From Diorhabda sublineata (Eukaryota; Arthropoda; Insecta; Coleoptera; Chrysomelidae): a DNA stretch of 64,000 nt. The position numbers and the translations under genes are program-made. The notes below the pieces were generated by a model. It was not told the DNA's origin. It did not search any database and saw only the letters and a list, made by a program, of their open reading frames with translations. This document shows positions 24,881 through 39,401 of this stretch, piece by piece. The stretch spans positions 16,751,734 through 16,815,733 of the forward strand of contig NC_079479.1 in NCBI RefSeq assembly GCF_026230105.1, given 5' to 3'. How positions within the stretch are numbered: the first letter of the stretch is position 1; each line of letters starts with the position of its first letter.

Positions 24881-27084
24881 TGAGATGCAAACTCATTCAA
24901 ATATATGAGAAATGTTGAAATTAGACTTCAAATGAGGAAGATAGACCTTAACAATTTTCAATCAACACAAAGTGAGAATCGACTTCAATGGGCTTCATTG
25001 AATGTAAATCGACGATATCTGACAAAGTTAGATGCAAACTCATTCAAATATATGAGAAATGTTGAAATTCGACTTCAAAGAGGAGAATACACTTTGAAAA
25101 TTTTCAATCAACACAAAGTGAGAATCGACTTCAATGGGCTTCATTGAATGTAAATCGACGATATCTGACAAAGTTAGATGCAAACTCATTCAAATATATG
25201 AGAAATGTTGAAATTCGACTTCAAATGAGGAGAATACACTTTGAAAATTTTCAATCAACACAAAGTGAGAATCGAATTCAATGGGCTTCAATGAATGTAA
25301 ATCGACGATATCTGACAAAGTGAGTTGCAAAATCATTCAAATATATAAGAAATATTGAAATTCGACTTCAAATGAGGAAGATAGACTTTGAAAATTTTCA
25401 ATCAACACAAAGTGATATTCGACTTCAATGGGCTTCAATGAATGTAAATCGAGGATATCTGACAAAGTCAGATACAAACACATTCAAATATATAAGAAAT
25501 GTTGAAATTCGACTTCAAATGAGGAAGATAGACTTTGAAAATTTTCAATCAACACAAAGTGACAATCGACTTCAATGGGCTTCAATAGATGTGAATCGAC
25601 GATATCTGACAAAGTTAGATGAAAACTCATACAAATATATGAGAAATGTTGAAATTCGATTCCAAATGGGGAAGATAGACTTTGAGAATTTTCAATCAAC
25701 ACAAAGTGAGAATCGACTTTAATGGGCTTCAATGAATGTAAATCGACGGTATCTGACAAAGTTAGATGCAAACTCATTCAAATATATGAGAAATGTTGAA
25801 ATTCGACTTCAAATGAGGAAGATAGACTTTGAAAATTTTCAATCAACACAAAGCTACAATCGACTTCAATAGGCTTCAATAGATGTAAATCGACGATATC
25901 TGACAAAGTTAGATGCAAACTCATTCAAATATATGAGAAATGTTGAAATTCGACTTCAAATGAGGAAGATAGACTTTGAAAATTTTCAATCAACACAAAG
26001 TGAGAATCGACTTTAATGGGCTTCAATGGATGTAAATCGACGATATTTGACAAAGTTAGATGCAAACTCATTCAAATATATAAGAAATGTTGGAATTCGA
26101 CTTCAAATGAGGAAGATAGACTTTGAAAATTTTCAATCAACACAAAGTGAGAATCGACTTCAATGGGCTTCAATGAAGGTAAATCGACGATATCTGACAA
26201 AGTGAGATGCAAACTCATTCAAATATATGAGAAATGTTGAAATTAGACTTCAAATGAGGAAGATAGACCTTAACAATTTTCAATCAACACAAAGTGAGAA
26301 TCGACTTCAATGGGCTTCATTGAATGTAAATCGACGATATCTGACAAAGTTAGATGCAAACTCATTCAAATATATGAGAAATGTTGAAATTCGACTTCAA
26401 ATGAGGAGAATACACTTTGAAAATTTTCAATCAACACAAAGTGAGAATCGACTTCAATGGGCTTCATTGAATGTAAATCGACGATATCTGACAAAGTTAG
26501 ATGCAAACTCATTCAAATATATGAGAAATGTTGAAATTCGACTTCAAATGAGGAGAATACACTTTGAAAATTTTCAATCAACACAAAGTGAGAATCGAAT
26601 TCAATGGGCTTCAATGAATGTAAATCGACGATATCTGACAAAGTGAGTTGCAAAATCATTCAAATATATAAGAAATATTGAAATTCGACTTCAAATGAGG
26701 AAGATAGACTTTGAAAATTTTCAATCAACACAAAGTGACAATCGACTTCAATGGGCTTCAATAGATGTGAATCGACGATATCTGACAAAGTTAGATGAAA
26801 ACTCATACAAATATATGAGAAATGTTGAAATTCGTCTTCAAATGAGGAAGATACACTTTGAAAATTTTCAATCAACACAAAGTGAGAATCGACTTCAATG
26901 GGCTTCAATGAATGTAAATCGACGATATCTGACAAAGTTGGATGCAAACTCATTCAAATATATAAGAAATGTTGAAATTCGACTTCAAATGAGGAAGATA
27001 GACTTTTAAAATTTTCAATCAACACAAAGTGAGAATCGACTTCAATGGGCTTCAATGAATGTATATCGACGATATCTGACAAAG
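24881..27084 (+). repeat. 15-monomer segmental duplication, copy 2 (2204 bp)
   Basis: Second copy of 22824-24880. The join lies in the monomer at 24851-24997. Its left part (AATGTATATCGACG) matches the monomer just before 27085 and its right part (GTGAGATGCAAACTC) matches the start of copy 1. That is the expected hybrid at a tandem duplication junction. Confidence 0.8.
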
Positions 27085-28112
27085 TGAGTTGCAAAATCAT
27101 TCAAATATATAAGAAATGTTGAAATTCGACTTCAAATGAGGAAGATAGACTTTGAAAATTTTCAATAAACACAAAGTGAGATTCGACTTCAATGGGCTTC
27201 AATGAATGTAAATCGACGATATCTGACAAAGTTAGATGCAAACTCATTCAAATATATGAGAAATGTTGAAATTCGACTTCAAATGAGGAAGATAGACTTT
27301 GGAAATGTTCAATCAACACAAAGTGAGAATCGACTTCAATTGGCTTCAATGAATGTAAGTTGACGATATCTGACAAAGTTAGATGCAAACTCATTCAAAT
27401 ATATGAGAAATGTTGAAATTCGACTTCAAATGAGGAAGATACACTTTGAAACTTTTCAATCAACACAAAGTGAGAATCGACTTCAATGGGCTTCAATGAA
27501 TGTAAATCGACGATATCTGACAAAGTTGGATGCAAACTCATTCAAATATATGAGAAATGTTGAAATTCGACTTCAAATGAGGAAGATAGACTTTGAAAAT
27601 TTTCAATCAACACAAAGTGAGAATCGACTTCAATGGGCTTCAATAGATGTAAATCGACGATATCTGACAAAGTTAGATGCAAACTCATTCAAATATATGA
27701 GAAATGTTGAAATTCGACTTCAAATGAGGAAGATAGACTTTGAAAATTTTCAATCAACACAAAGTGAGAATCGACTTCAATGGGCTTCAATAGATGTAAA
27801 TCGACGATATCTGACAAAGTTAGATGCAAACTCATTCAAATATATGAGAAATGTTGAAATTCGACTTCAAATGAGGAAGATAGACTTTGAAAATTTTCAA
27901 TCAACACAAAGTGAGAATCGACTTTGATGGGCTTCAATGAATGTAAATCGACGATATTTGACAAAGTTAGATGCAAACTCATTCAAATATATAAGAAATG
28001 TTGAAATTCGACTTCAAATGAGGAAGATAGACTTTTAAAATTTTCAATCAACACAAAGTGAGAATCGAATTCAATGGGCTTCAATGAATGTAAATCGACG
28101 ATATCTGACAAA

Positions 28113-28994
28113 GTGAGTTGCAAAATCATTCAAATATATAAGAAATGTTGAAATTCGACTTCAAATGAGGAAGATAGAATTTGAAAATTTTCAATCAACA
28201 CAAAGTGATATTCGACTTCAATGGGCTTCAATGAATGTAAATCGAGGATATCTGACAAAGTCAGATACAAACTCATTCAAATATATAAGAAATGTTGAAA
28301 TTCGACTTCAAATGAGGAAGATAGACTTTGAAAATTTTCAATCAACACAAAGTGACAATCGACTTCAATGGGCTTCAATAGATGTAAATCGAGGATATCT
28401 GACAAACTCAGATACAAACTCATTCAAATATATAAGAAATGTTGAAATTCGACTTCAAATGAGGAAGATAGGCTTTGAAAATTTTCAATCAACACAAAGT
28501 GAGATTCGACTTCAATGGGCTTCAATGAATGTAAATCGAGGATATCTGACAAAGTCAGATACAAACTCATTCAAATATATAAGAAATGTTGAAATTCGAC
28601 TTCAAATGAGGAAGATAGACTTTGAAAATTTTCAATCAACACAAAGTGAGATTCGACTTCAATGGGCTTCAATGAATGTAAATCGAGGATATCTGACAAA
28701 GTCAGATACAAACTCATTCAAATATATAAGAAATGTTGAAATTCGACTTCAAATGAGGAAGATAGACTTTGAAAATTTTCAATCAACACAAAGTGACAAT
28801 CGACTTCAATGGGCTTCAATAGATGTAAATCGAGGATATCTGACAAAGTCAGATACAAACTCATTCAAATATATAAGAAATGTTGAAATTCGACTTCAAA
28901 TGAGGAAGATAGACTTTGAAAATTTTCAATCAACACAAAGTGAGATTCGACTTCAATGGGCTTCAATGAATGTAAATCGACGATATCTGACAAA
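28113..28994 (+). repeat. 882-bp hexamer between two GTGAGTTGC markers, copy 1
   Basis: Six monomers, starting GTGAGTTGCAAAATC and then mainly AATCGAGGATATC types. It matches 31053-31934, exactly 2940 bp (20 monomers) away, in the same order with few differences, such as GATAGAATTTG here and GAAAATTCTC there. Confidence 0.75.
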
Positions 28995-31052
28995 GTGAGT
29001 TGCAAAATCATTCAAATATATAAGAAATGTTGAAATTCGACTTCAAATGAGGAAGATAGACTTTGAAAATTTTCAATCAACACAAAGTGATATTCGACTT
29101 CAATGGGCTTCAATGAATGTAAATCGAGGATATCTGACAAAGTCAGATACAAACTCATTCAAATATATAAGAAATGTTGAAATTCGACTTCAAATGAGGA
29201 AGATAGACTTTGAAAATTTTCAATCAACACAAAGTGACAATCGACTTCAATGGGCTTCAATAGATGTAAATCGAGGATATCTGACAAAGTCAGATACAAA
29301 CTCATTCAAATATATGAGAAATGTTGAAATTCGACTTCAAATGAGGAAGATAGACTTTGAAAATTTTCAATCAACACAAAGTGAGAATCGACTTCAATGG
29401 GCTTCAATAGATGTAAATCGACGATATCTGACAAAGTTAGATGCAAACTCATTCAAATATATGAGAAATGTTGAAATTCGACTTCAAATGAGGAAGATAG
29501 ACTTTGAAAATTTTCAATCAACACAAAGTGAGAATCGACTTTGATGGGCTTCAATGAATGTAAATCGACGATATTTGACAAAGTTAGATGCAAACTCATT
29601 CAAATATATAAGAAATGTTGAAATTCGACTTCAAATGAGGAAGATAGACTTTTAAAATTTTCAATCAACACAAAGTGAGAATCGAATTCAATGGGCTTCA
29701 ATGAATGTAAATCGACGATATCTGACAAAGTGAGTTGCAAAATCATTCAAATATATAAGAAATGTTGAAATTCGACTTCAAATGAGGAAGATAGACTTTG
29801 AAAATTTTCAATCAACACAAAGTGATATTCGACTTCAATGGACTTCAATGAATGTAAATCGACGATATCTGACAAAGTGAGTTGCAAAATCATTCAAATA
29901 TATAAGAAATGTTGAAATTCGACTTCAAATGAGGAAGATAGACTTTGAAAATTTTCAATCAACACAAAGTGATATTCGACTTCAATGGGCTTCAATGAAT
30001 GTAAATCGAGGATATCTGACAAAGTCAGATACAAACTCATTCAAATATATAAGAAATGTTGAAATTCGACTTCAAATGAGGAAGATAGACTTTGAAAATT
30101 TTCAATCAACACAAAGTGACAATCGACTTCAATGGGCTTCAATAGATGTAAATCGAGGATATCTGACAAAGTCAGATACAAACTCATTCAAATATATGAG
30201 AAATGTTGAAATTCGACTTCAAATGAGGAAGATAGACTTTGAAAATTTTCAATCAACACAAAGTGAGATTCGACTTCAATGGGCTTCAATGAATGTAAAT
30301 CGAGGATATCTGACAAAGTTAGATGCAAACTCATTCAAATATATGAGAAATGTTGAAATTCGACTTCAAATGAGGAAGATAGACTTTGAAAATTTTCAAT
30401 CAACACAAAGTGAGAATCGACTTTGATGGGCTTCAATGAATGTAAATCGACGATATCTGACAAAGTGAGTTGCAAAATCATTCAAATATATAAGAAATGT
30501 TGAAATTCGACTTCAAATGAGGAAGATAGACTTTGAAAATTCTCAATCAACACAAAGTGATATTCGACTTCAATGGGCTTCAATGAATGTAAATCGAGGA
30601 TACCTGACAAAGTCAGATACAAACTCATTCAAATATATAAGAAATGTTGAAATTCGACTTCAAATGAGGAAGATAGACTTTGAAAATTTTCAATCAACAC
30701 AAAGTGACAATCGACTTCAATGGGCTTCAATAGATGTAAATCGAGGATATCTGACAAAGTCAGATACAAACTCATTCAAATATATGAGAAATGTTGAAAT
30801 TCGACTTCAAATGAGGAAGATAGACTTTGAAAATTTTCAATCAACACAAAGTGACAATCGACTTCAATGGGCTTCAATAGATGTAAATCGAGGATATCTG
30901 ACAAAGTCAGATGCAAACTCATTCAAATATATAAGAAATGTTGAAATTCGACTTCAAATGAGGAAGATAGACTTTGAAAATTTTCAATCAACACAAAGTG
31001 AGAATCGACTTCAATGGGCTTCAATGAATGTAAATCGACGATATCTGACAAA

Positions 31053-31934
31053 GTGAGTTGCAAAATCATTCAAATATATAAGAAATGTTGAAATTCGACT
31101 TCAAATGAGGAAGATAGACTTTGAAAATTCTCAATCAACACAAAGTGATATTCGACTTCAATGGGCTTCAATGAATGTAAATCGAGGATATCTGACAAAG
31201 TCAGATACAAACTCATTCAAATATATAAGAAATGTTGAAATTCGACTTCAAATGAGGAAGATAGACTTTGAAAATTTTCAATCAACACAAAGTGACAATC
31301 GACTTCAATGGGCTTCAATAGATGTAAATCGAGGATATCTGACAAAGTCAGATACAAACTCATTCAAATATATGAGAAATGTTGAAATTCGACTTCAAAT
31401 GAGGAAGATAGGCTTTGAAAATTTTCAATCAACACAAAGTGAGATTCGACTTCAATGGGCTTCAATGAATGTAAATCGAGGATATCTGACAAAGTCAGAT
31501 ACAAACTCATTCAAATATATAAGAAATGTTGAAATTCGACTTCAAATGAGGAAGATAGACTTTGAAAATTTTCAATCAACACAAAGTGAGATTCGACTTC
31601 AATGGGCTTCAATGAATGTAAATCGAGGATATCTGACAAAGTCAGATACAAACTCATTCAAATATATAAGAAATGTTGAAATTCGACTTCAAATGAGGAA
31701 GATAGACTTTGAAAATTTTCAATCAACACAAAGTGACAATCGACTTCAATGGGCTTCAATAGATGTAAATCGAGGATATCTGACAAAGTCAGATACAAAC
31801 TCATTCAAATATATAAGAAATGTTGAAATTCGACTTCAAATGAGGAAGATAGACTTTGAAAATTTTCAATCAACACAAAGTGAGATTCGACTTCAATGGG
31901 CTTCAATGAATGTAAATCGACGATATCTGACAAA
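31053..31934 (+). repeat. 882-bp hexamer between two GTGAGTTGC markers, copy 2
   Basis: Second copy of the hexamer at 28113-28994. Between them the marker recurs at 28995, 29730, 29877 and 30465, giving intervals of 5, 1, 4 and 4 monomers. Related blocks therefore differ by whole monomers. Confidence 0.75.
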
Positions 31935-34240
31935 GTGAGTTGCAAAATCATTCAAATATATAAGAAATGTTGAAATTCGACTTCAAATGAGGAAGATAGA
32001 CTTTGAAAATTTTCAATCAACACAAAGTGATATTCGACTTCAATGGGCTTCAATGAATGTAAATCAAGGATATCTGACAAAGTCAGATACAAACTCATTC
32101 AAATATATAAGAAATGTTGAAATTCGACTTCAAATGAGGAAGATAGACTTTGAAAATTTTCAATCAACACAAAGTGACAATCGACTTCAATGGGCTTCAA
32201 TAGATGTAAATCGAGGATATCTGACAAAGTCAGATACAAACTCATTCAAATATATAAGAAATGTTGAAATTCGACTTCAAATGAGGAAGATAGACTTTGA
32301 AAATTTTCAATAAACACAAAGTGAGATTCGACTTCAATGGGCTTCAATGAATGTAAATCGACGATATCTGACAAAGTTAGATGCAAACTCATTCAAATAT
32401 ATGAGAAATGTTGAAATTCGACTTCAAATGAGGAAGATAGACTTTGGAAATGTTCAATCAACACAAAGTGAGAATCGACTTCAATTGGCTTCAATGAATG
32501 TAAATTGACGATATCTGACAAAGTTAGATGCAAACTCATTCAAATATATGAGAAATGTTGAAATTCGACTTCAAATGAGGAAGATACACTTTGAAACTTT
32601 TCAATCAACACAAAGTGAGAATCGACTTCAATGGGCTTCAATGAATGTAAATCGACGATATCTGACAAAGTTGGATGCAAACTCATTCAAATATATAAGA
32701 AATGTTGAAATTCGACTTCAAATGAGGAAGATAGACTTTGAAAATTTTCAATCAACACAAAGTGAGATTCGACTTCAATGGGCTTCAATGAATGTAAATC
32801 GAGGATATCTGACAAAGTCAGATACAAACTCATTCAAATATATAAGAAATGTTGAAATTCGACTTCAAATGAGGAAGATAGACTTTGAAAATTTTCAATC
32901 AACACAAAGTGACAATCGACTTCAATGGGCTTCAATAGATGTAAATCGAGGATATCTGACAAAGTCAGATACAAACTCATTCAAATATATAAGAAATGTT
33001 GAAATTCGACTTCAAATGAGGAAGATAGACTTTGAAAATTTTCAATCAACACAAAGTGAGATTCGACTTCAATGGGCTTCAATGAATGTAAATCGACGAT
33101 ATCTGACAAAGTGAGTTGCAAAATCATTCAAATATATAAGAAATGTTGAAATTCGACTTCAAATGAGGAAGATAGACTTTGAAAATTTTCAATCAACACA
33201 AAGTGATATTCGACTTCAATGGGCTTCAATGAATGTAAATCGAGGATATCTGACAAAGTCAGATACAAACTCATTCAAGTATATAAGAAATGTTGAAATT
33301 CGACTTCAAATGAGGAAGATAGACTTTGAAAATTTTCAATCAACACAAAGTGACAATCGACTTCAATGGGCTTCAATAGATGTAAATCGAGGATATCTGA
33401 CAAAGTCAGATACAAACTCATTCAAATATATAAGAAATGTTGAAATTCGACTTCAAATGAGGAAGATAGACTTTGAAAATTTTCAATAAACACAAAGTGA
33501 GATTCGACTTCAATGGGCTTCAATGAATGTAAATCGACGATATCTGACAAAGTTAGATGCAAACTCATTCAAATATATGAGAAATGTTGAAATTCGACTT
33601 CAAATGAGGAAGATAGACTTTGGAAATGTTCAATCAACACAAAGTGAGAATCGACTTCAATTGGCTTCAATGAATGTAAATTGACGATATCTGACAAAGT
33701 TAGATGCAAACTCATTCAAATATATGAGAAATGTTGAAATTCGACTTCAAATGAGGAAGATACACTTTGAAACTTTTCAATCAACACAAAGTGAGAATCG
33801 ACTTCAATGGGCTTCAATGAATGTAAATCGACGATATCTGACAAAGTTGGATGCAAACTCATTCAAATATATAAGAAATGTTGAAATTCGACTTCAAATG
33901 AGGAAGATAGACTTTGAAAATTTTCAATCCAGACAAAGTGAGAATCGACTTCAATGGGCTTCAATAGATGTAAATCGACGATATCTGACAAAGTTAGATG
34001 CAAACTCATTCAAATATATGAGAAATGTTGAAATTCGACTTCAAATGAAGAAGATAGACTTTGAAAATTTTCAATCAACACAAAGTGAGAATCGACTTTG
34101 ATGGGCTTCAATGAATGTAAATCGACGATATTTGACAAAGTTAGATGCAAACTCATTCAAATATATAAGAAATGTTGGAATTCGACTTCAAATGAGGAAG
34201 ATAGACTTTGAAAATTTTCAATCAACACAAAGTGAGAATC

Positions 34241-36004
34241 GACTCCAATGGGCTTCAAAGAAGGTAAATCGACGATATCTGACAAAGTGAGATGCAAACT
34301 CATTCAAATATATGAGAAATGTTGAAATTCGACTTCAAATGAGGAAGATAGACCTTGAAAATTTTCAATCAACACAAAGTGAGAATCGACTTCAATGGGC
34401 TTCAATGAATGTAAATCGACGATATCTGACAAAGTTAGATGCAAACTCATTCAAATATATGAGAAATGTTGAAATTCGACTTCAAATGAGGAAGATAGAC
34501 TTTGGAAATGTTCAATCAACACAAAGTGAGAATCGACTTCAATTGGCTTCAATGAATGTAAGTTGACGATATCTGACAAAGTTAGATGCAAACTCATTCA
34601 AATATATGAGAAATGTTGAAATTCGACTTCAAATGAGGAAGATACACTTTGAAACTTTTCAATCAACACAAAGTGAGAATCGACTTCAATGGGCTTCAAT
34701 GAATGTAAATCGACGATATCTGACAAAGTTGGATGCAAACTCATTCAAATATATGAGAAATGTTGAAATTCGACTTCAAATGAGGAAGATAGACTTTGAA
34801 AATTTTCAATCAACACAAAGTGAGAATCGACTTCAATGGGCTTCAATAGATGTAAATCGACGATATCTGACAAAGTTAGATGCAAACTCATTCAAATATA
34901 TGAGAAATGTTGAAATTCGACTTCAAATGAGGAAGATAGACTTTGAAAATTTTCAATCAACACAAAGTGAGAATCGACTTCAATGGGCTTCAATAGATGT
35001 ACATCGACGATATCTGACAAAGTTAGATGCAAACTCATTCAAATATATGAGAAATGTTGAAATTCGACTTCAAATGAGGAAGATAGACTTTGAAAATTTT
35101 CAATCAACACAAAGTGAGAATCGACTCCAATGGGCTTCAAAGAAGGTAAATCGACGATATCTGACAAAGTGAGATGCAAACTCATTCAAATATATGAGAA
35201 ATGTTGAAATTCGACTTCAAATGAGGAAGATAGACCTTGAAAATTTTCAATCAACACAAAGTGAGAATCGACTTCAATGGGCTTCAATGAATGTAAATCG
35301 ACGATATCTGACAAAGTTAGATGCAAACTCATTCAAATATATGAGAAATGTTGAAATTCGACTTCAAATGAGGAAGATAGACTTTGGAAATGTTCAATCA
35401 ACACAAAGTGAGAATCGACTTCAATTGGCTTCAATGAATGTAAGTTGACGATATCTGACAAAGTTAGATGCAAACTCATTCAAATATATGAGAAATGTTG
35501 AAATTCGACTTCAAATGAGGAAGATACACTTTGAAACTTTTCAATCAACACAAAGTGAGAATCGACTTCAATGGGCTTCAATGAATGTAAATCGACGATA
35601 TCTGACAAAGTTGGATGCAAACTCATTCAAATATATGAGAAATGTTGAAATTCGACTTCAAATGAGGAAGATAGACTTTGAAAATTTTCAATCAACACAA
35701 AGTGAGAATCGACTTCAATGGGCTTCAATAGATGTAAATCGACGATATCTGACAAAGTTAGATGCAAACTCATTCAAATATATGAGAAATGTTGAAATTC
35801 GACTTCAAATGAGGAAGATAGACTTTGAAAATTTTCAATCAACACAAAGTGAGAATCGACTTCAATGGGCTTCAATAGATGTAAATCGACGATATCTGAC
35901 AAAGTTAGATGCAAACTCATTCAAATATATGAGAAATGTTGAAATTCGACTTCAAATGAGGAAGATAGACTTTGAAAATTTTCAATCAACACAAAGTGAG
36001 AATC
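34241..36004 (+). repeat. Tandem 882-bp hexamer, two copies
   Basis: Copies 34241-35122 and 35123-36004 each start with GACTCCAATGGGCTTCAAAG and contain GATAGACCTTG, GGAAATGTTCAATC, AATGTAAGTTGACG (in-frame TGA), GATACACTTTGAAAC and several AATAGATGTAAATC or near variants. They are nearly identical; one difference is GTACATCGACG (about 34999) against GTAAATCGACG (about 35881). This is among the clearest higher-order repeats in domain C. Confidence 0.8.
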
Positions 36005-38813
36005 GACTTTGATGGGCTTCAATGAATGTAAATCGACGATATTTGACAAAGTTAGATGCAAACTCATTCAAATATATAAGAAATGTTGAAATTCGACTTC
36101 AAATGAGGAAGATAGACTTTTAAAATTTTCAATCAACACAAAGTGAGAATCGAATTCAATGGGCTTCAATGAATGTAAATCGACGATATCTGACAAAGTG
36201 AGTTGCAAAATCATTCAAATATATAAGAAATGTTGAAATTCGACTTCAAATGAGGAAGATAGACTTTGAAAATTTTCAATCAACCCAAAGTGATATTCGA
36301 CTTCAATGGGCTTCAATGAATGTAAATCGAGGATATCTGACAAAGTCAGATACAAACTCATTCAAATATATAAGAAATGTTGAAATTCGACTTCAAATGA
36401 GGAAGATAGGCTTTGAAAATTTTCAATCAACACAAAGTGAGATTCGACTTCAATGGGCTTCAATGAATGTAAATCGAGGATATCTGACAAAGTCAGATAC
36501 AAACTCATTCAAATATATAAGAAATGTTGAAATTCGACTTCAAATGAGGAAGATAGACTTTGAAAATTTTCAATCAACACAAAGTGACAATCGACTTCAA
36601 TGGGCTTCAATAGATGTAAATCGAGGATATCTGACAAAGTCAGATACAAACTCATTCAAATATATAAGAAATGTTGAAATTCGACTTCAAATGAGGAAGA
36701 TAGACTTTGAAAATTTTCAATCAACACAAAGTGAGATTCGACTTCAATGGGCTTCAATGAATGTAAATCGACGATATCTGACAAAGTGAGTTGCAAAATC
36801 ATTCAAATATATAAGAAATGTTGAAATTCGACTTCAAATGAGGAAGATAGACTTTGAAAATTTTCAATCAACACAAAGTGAGAATCAACTTCAATAGGCT
36901 TCAATGAATGTAAATCGAGGATATCTGACAAAGTCAGATACAAACTCATTCAAATATATAAGAAATGTTGAAATTCGACTTCAAATGAGGAAGATAGACT
37001 TTGAAAATTTTCAATCAACACAAAGTGACAATCGACTTCAATGGGCTTCAATAGATGTAAATCGAGGATATCTGACAAAGTCAGATACAAACTCATTCAA
37101 ATATATAAGAAATGTTGAAATTCGACTTCAAATGAGGAAGATAGACTTTGAAAATTTTCAATCAACACAAAGTGAGATTCGACTTCAATGGGCTTCAATG
37201 AATGTAAATCGACGATATCTGACAAAGTTAGATGCAAACTCATTCAAATATATGAGAAATGTTGAAATTCGACTTCAAATGAGGAAGATAGACTTTGGAA
37301 ATGTTCAATCAACACAAAGTGAGAATCGACTTCAATGGGCTTCAATGAATGTAATTCGACGATATCTGACAATGTCAGATACAAACTCATTCAAATATAT
37401 AAGAGATGTTGAAATTCGACTTCAAATGAGGAAGATAGACTTTGAAAATTTTCAATCAACACAAAGTGAGAATCGACTTCAATGGGCTTCAATGAATGTA
37501 AACCGACGATATCTGAAAAAGTTAGATGCAAACTCATTCAAATATATGAGAAATGTTGAAATTCGACTTCAAATGAGGAAGATAGACTTTGAAAATTTTC
37601 AATCCAGACAAAGTGAGAATCGACTTCAATGGGCTTCAATAGATGTAATTCGACGATATCTGACAAAGTTAGATGCAAACTCATTCAAATATATGAGGAA
37701 TGTTGAAATTCGACTTCAAATGAGGAAGATAGACTTTGAAAATTTTCAATCAACACAAAGTGAGAATCGACTTTGATGGGCTTCAATGAATGTAAATCGA
37801 CGATATTTGACAAAGTTAGATGCAAACTCATTCAAATATATAAGAAATGTTGGAATTCGACTTCAAATGAGGAAGATAGACTTTGAAAATTTTCAATCAA
37901 CACAAAGTGAGAATCGACTCCAATGGGCTTCAAAGAAGGTAAATCGACGATATCTGACAAAGTGAGATGCAAATTCATTCAAATATATGAGAAATGTTGA
38001 AATTCGACTTCAAATGAGGAAGATAGACCTTGAAAATTTTCAATCAACACAAAGTGAGAATCGACTTCAATGGGCTTCAATGAAGGTAAATCGACGATAT
38101 CTGACAAAGTTAGATGCAAACTCATTAAAATATATGAGAAATGTTGAAATTCGACTTCAAATGAGGAGAATACACTTTGAAAATTTTCAATCAACACAAA
38201 GTGAGATTCGACTTCAATGGGCTTCAATGAATGTAAATCGACGATATCTGACAAAGTTAGATGCAAACTCATTCAAATATATAAGAAATGTTGAAATTCG
38301 ACTTCAAATGAGGAAGATAGACTTTGGAAATGTTCAATCAACACAAAGTGAGAATCGACTTCAATGGGCTTCAATGAATGTAATTCGACGATATCTGACA
38401 ATGTCAGATACAAACTCATTCAAATATATAAGAGATGTTGAAATTCGACTTCAAATGAGGAAGATAGACTTTGAAAATTTTCAATCAACACAAAGTGAGA
38501 ATCGACTTCAATGGGCTTCAATGAATGTAAATCGACGATATCTGAAAATGTTAAATGCAAACTCATTCAAATATATGAGAAATGTTGAAATTCGACTTCA
38601 AATGAGGAAGATAGACTTTGAAAATTTCTAATCAACACAAAGTGGAATCGCCTTCAATGGGCTTCAATGAATGTAAATCGACGATATCTGACAAAGTTAG
38701 ATGCGAACTCTTTCAAATATATGACAAATGTTGAAATTCGACTTCAAATGAGGAAGATAGACTTTGAAAATTTCCAATCAACACAAAGTGAGAATCGACT
38801 TCAATGGGCTTCA

Positions 38814-39401
38814 ATGAATGTAAATCGACGATATCTGACAAAGTTAGATGCGAACTCATTCAAATATATGAGAAATGTTGAAATTCGGCTTCAAATGAGG
38901 AAGATAGACTTTGAAAATTTTCAATCAACACAAAGTGAGAATCGACTTCAATGGGCTCCAATGAATGTAAATCGACGATATCTGACAAAGTTAGATGCAA
39001 ACTCATTCAAATATATGAGAAATGTTGAAATTCGACTTCAAATGAGGAAGATAGACTTTGAAAATTTCCAATCAACACAAAGTGAGAATCGACTTCAATG
39101 GGCTTCAATGAATGTAAATCGACGATATCTGACAAAGTTAGATGCGAACTCATTCAAATATATGAGAAATGTTGAAATTCGGCTTCAAATGAGGAAGATA
39201 GACTTTGAAAATTTTCAATCAACACAAAGTGAGAATCGACTTCAATGGGCTCCAATGAATGTAAATCGACGATATCTGACAAAGTTAGATGCAAACTCAT
39301 TCAAATATATGAGAAATGTTGAAATTCGACTTCAAATGAGGAAGATAGACTTTGAAAATTTTCAATCAACACAAAGTGAGAATCGACTTCAATGGGCTTC
39401 A
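38814..39401 (+). repeat. Tandem 294-bp dimer, two copies
   Basis: Units 38814-39107 and 39108-39401 each pair a monomer with GATGCGAACTC and ATTCGGCTTCAAATG with one starting after GGGCTCCAATG. ATTCGGCTTC at about 38884 recurs 294 bp later. Confidence 0.75.

Larger units (their letters stand above)
18651..38600 (+). repeat. Domain C, main part: CGAGGATATC / GTGAGTTGC monomers
   Basis: Diagnostic variants are AATCGAGGATATC, GAGATTCGAC, GATATTCGAC or GACAATCGAC, AATAGATGTAAATC, GAGGAGAATACAC, GGAAATGTTCAATC and CAAAGTGAGTTGCAAAATC. The last has an in-frame TGA and occurs about 20 times. Distances between markers are whole numbers of monomers; for example GGAAATGTTC recurs at 32446, 33622, 34504 and 35386. 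The passage into domain D at 37300-38640 is gradual. Confidence 0.75.
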
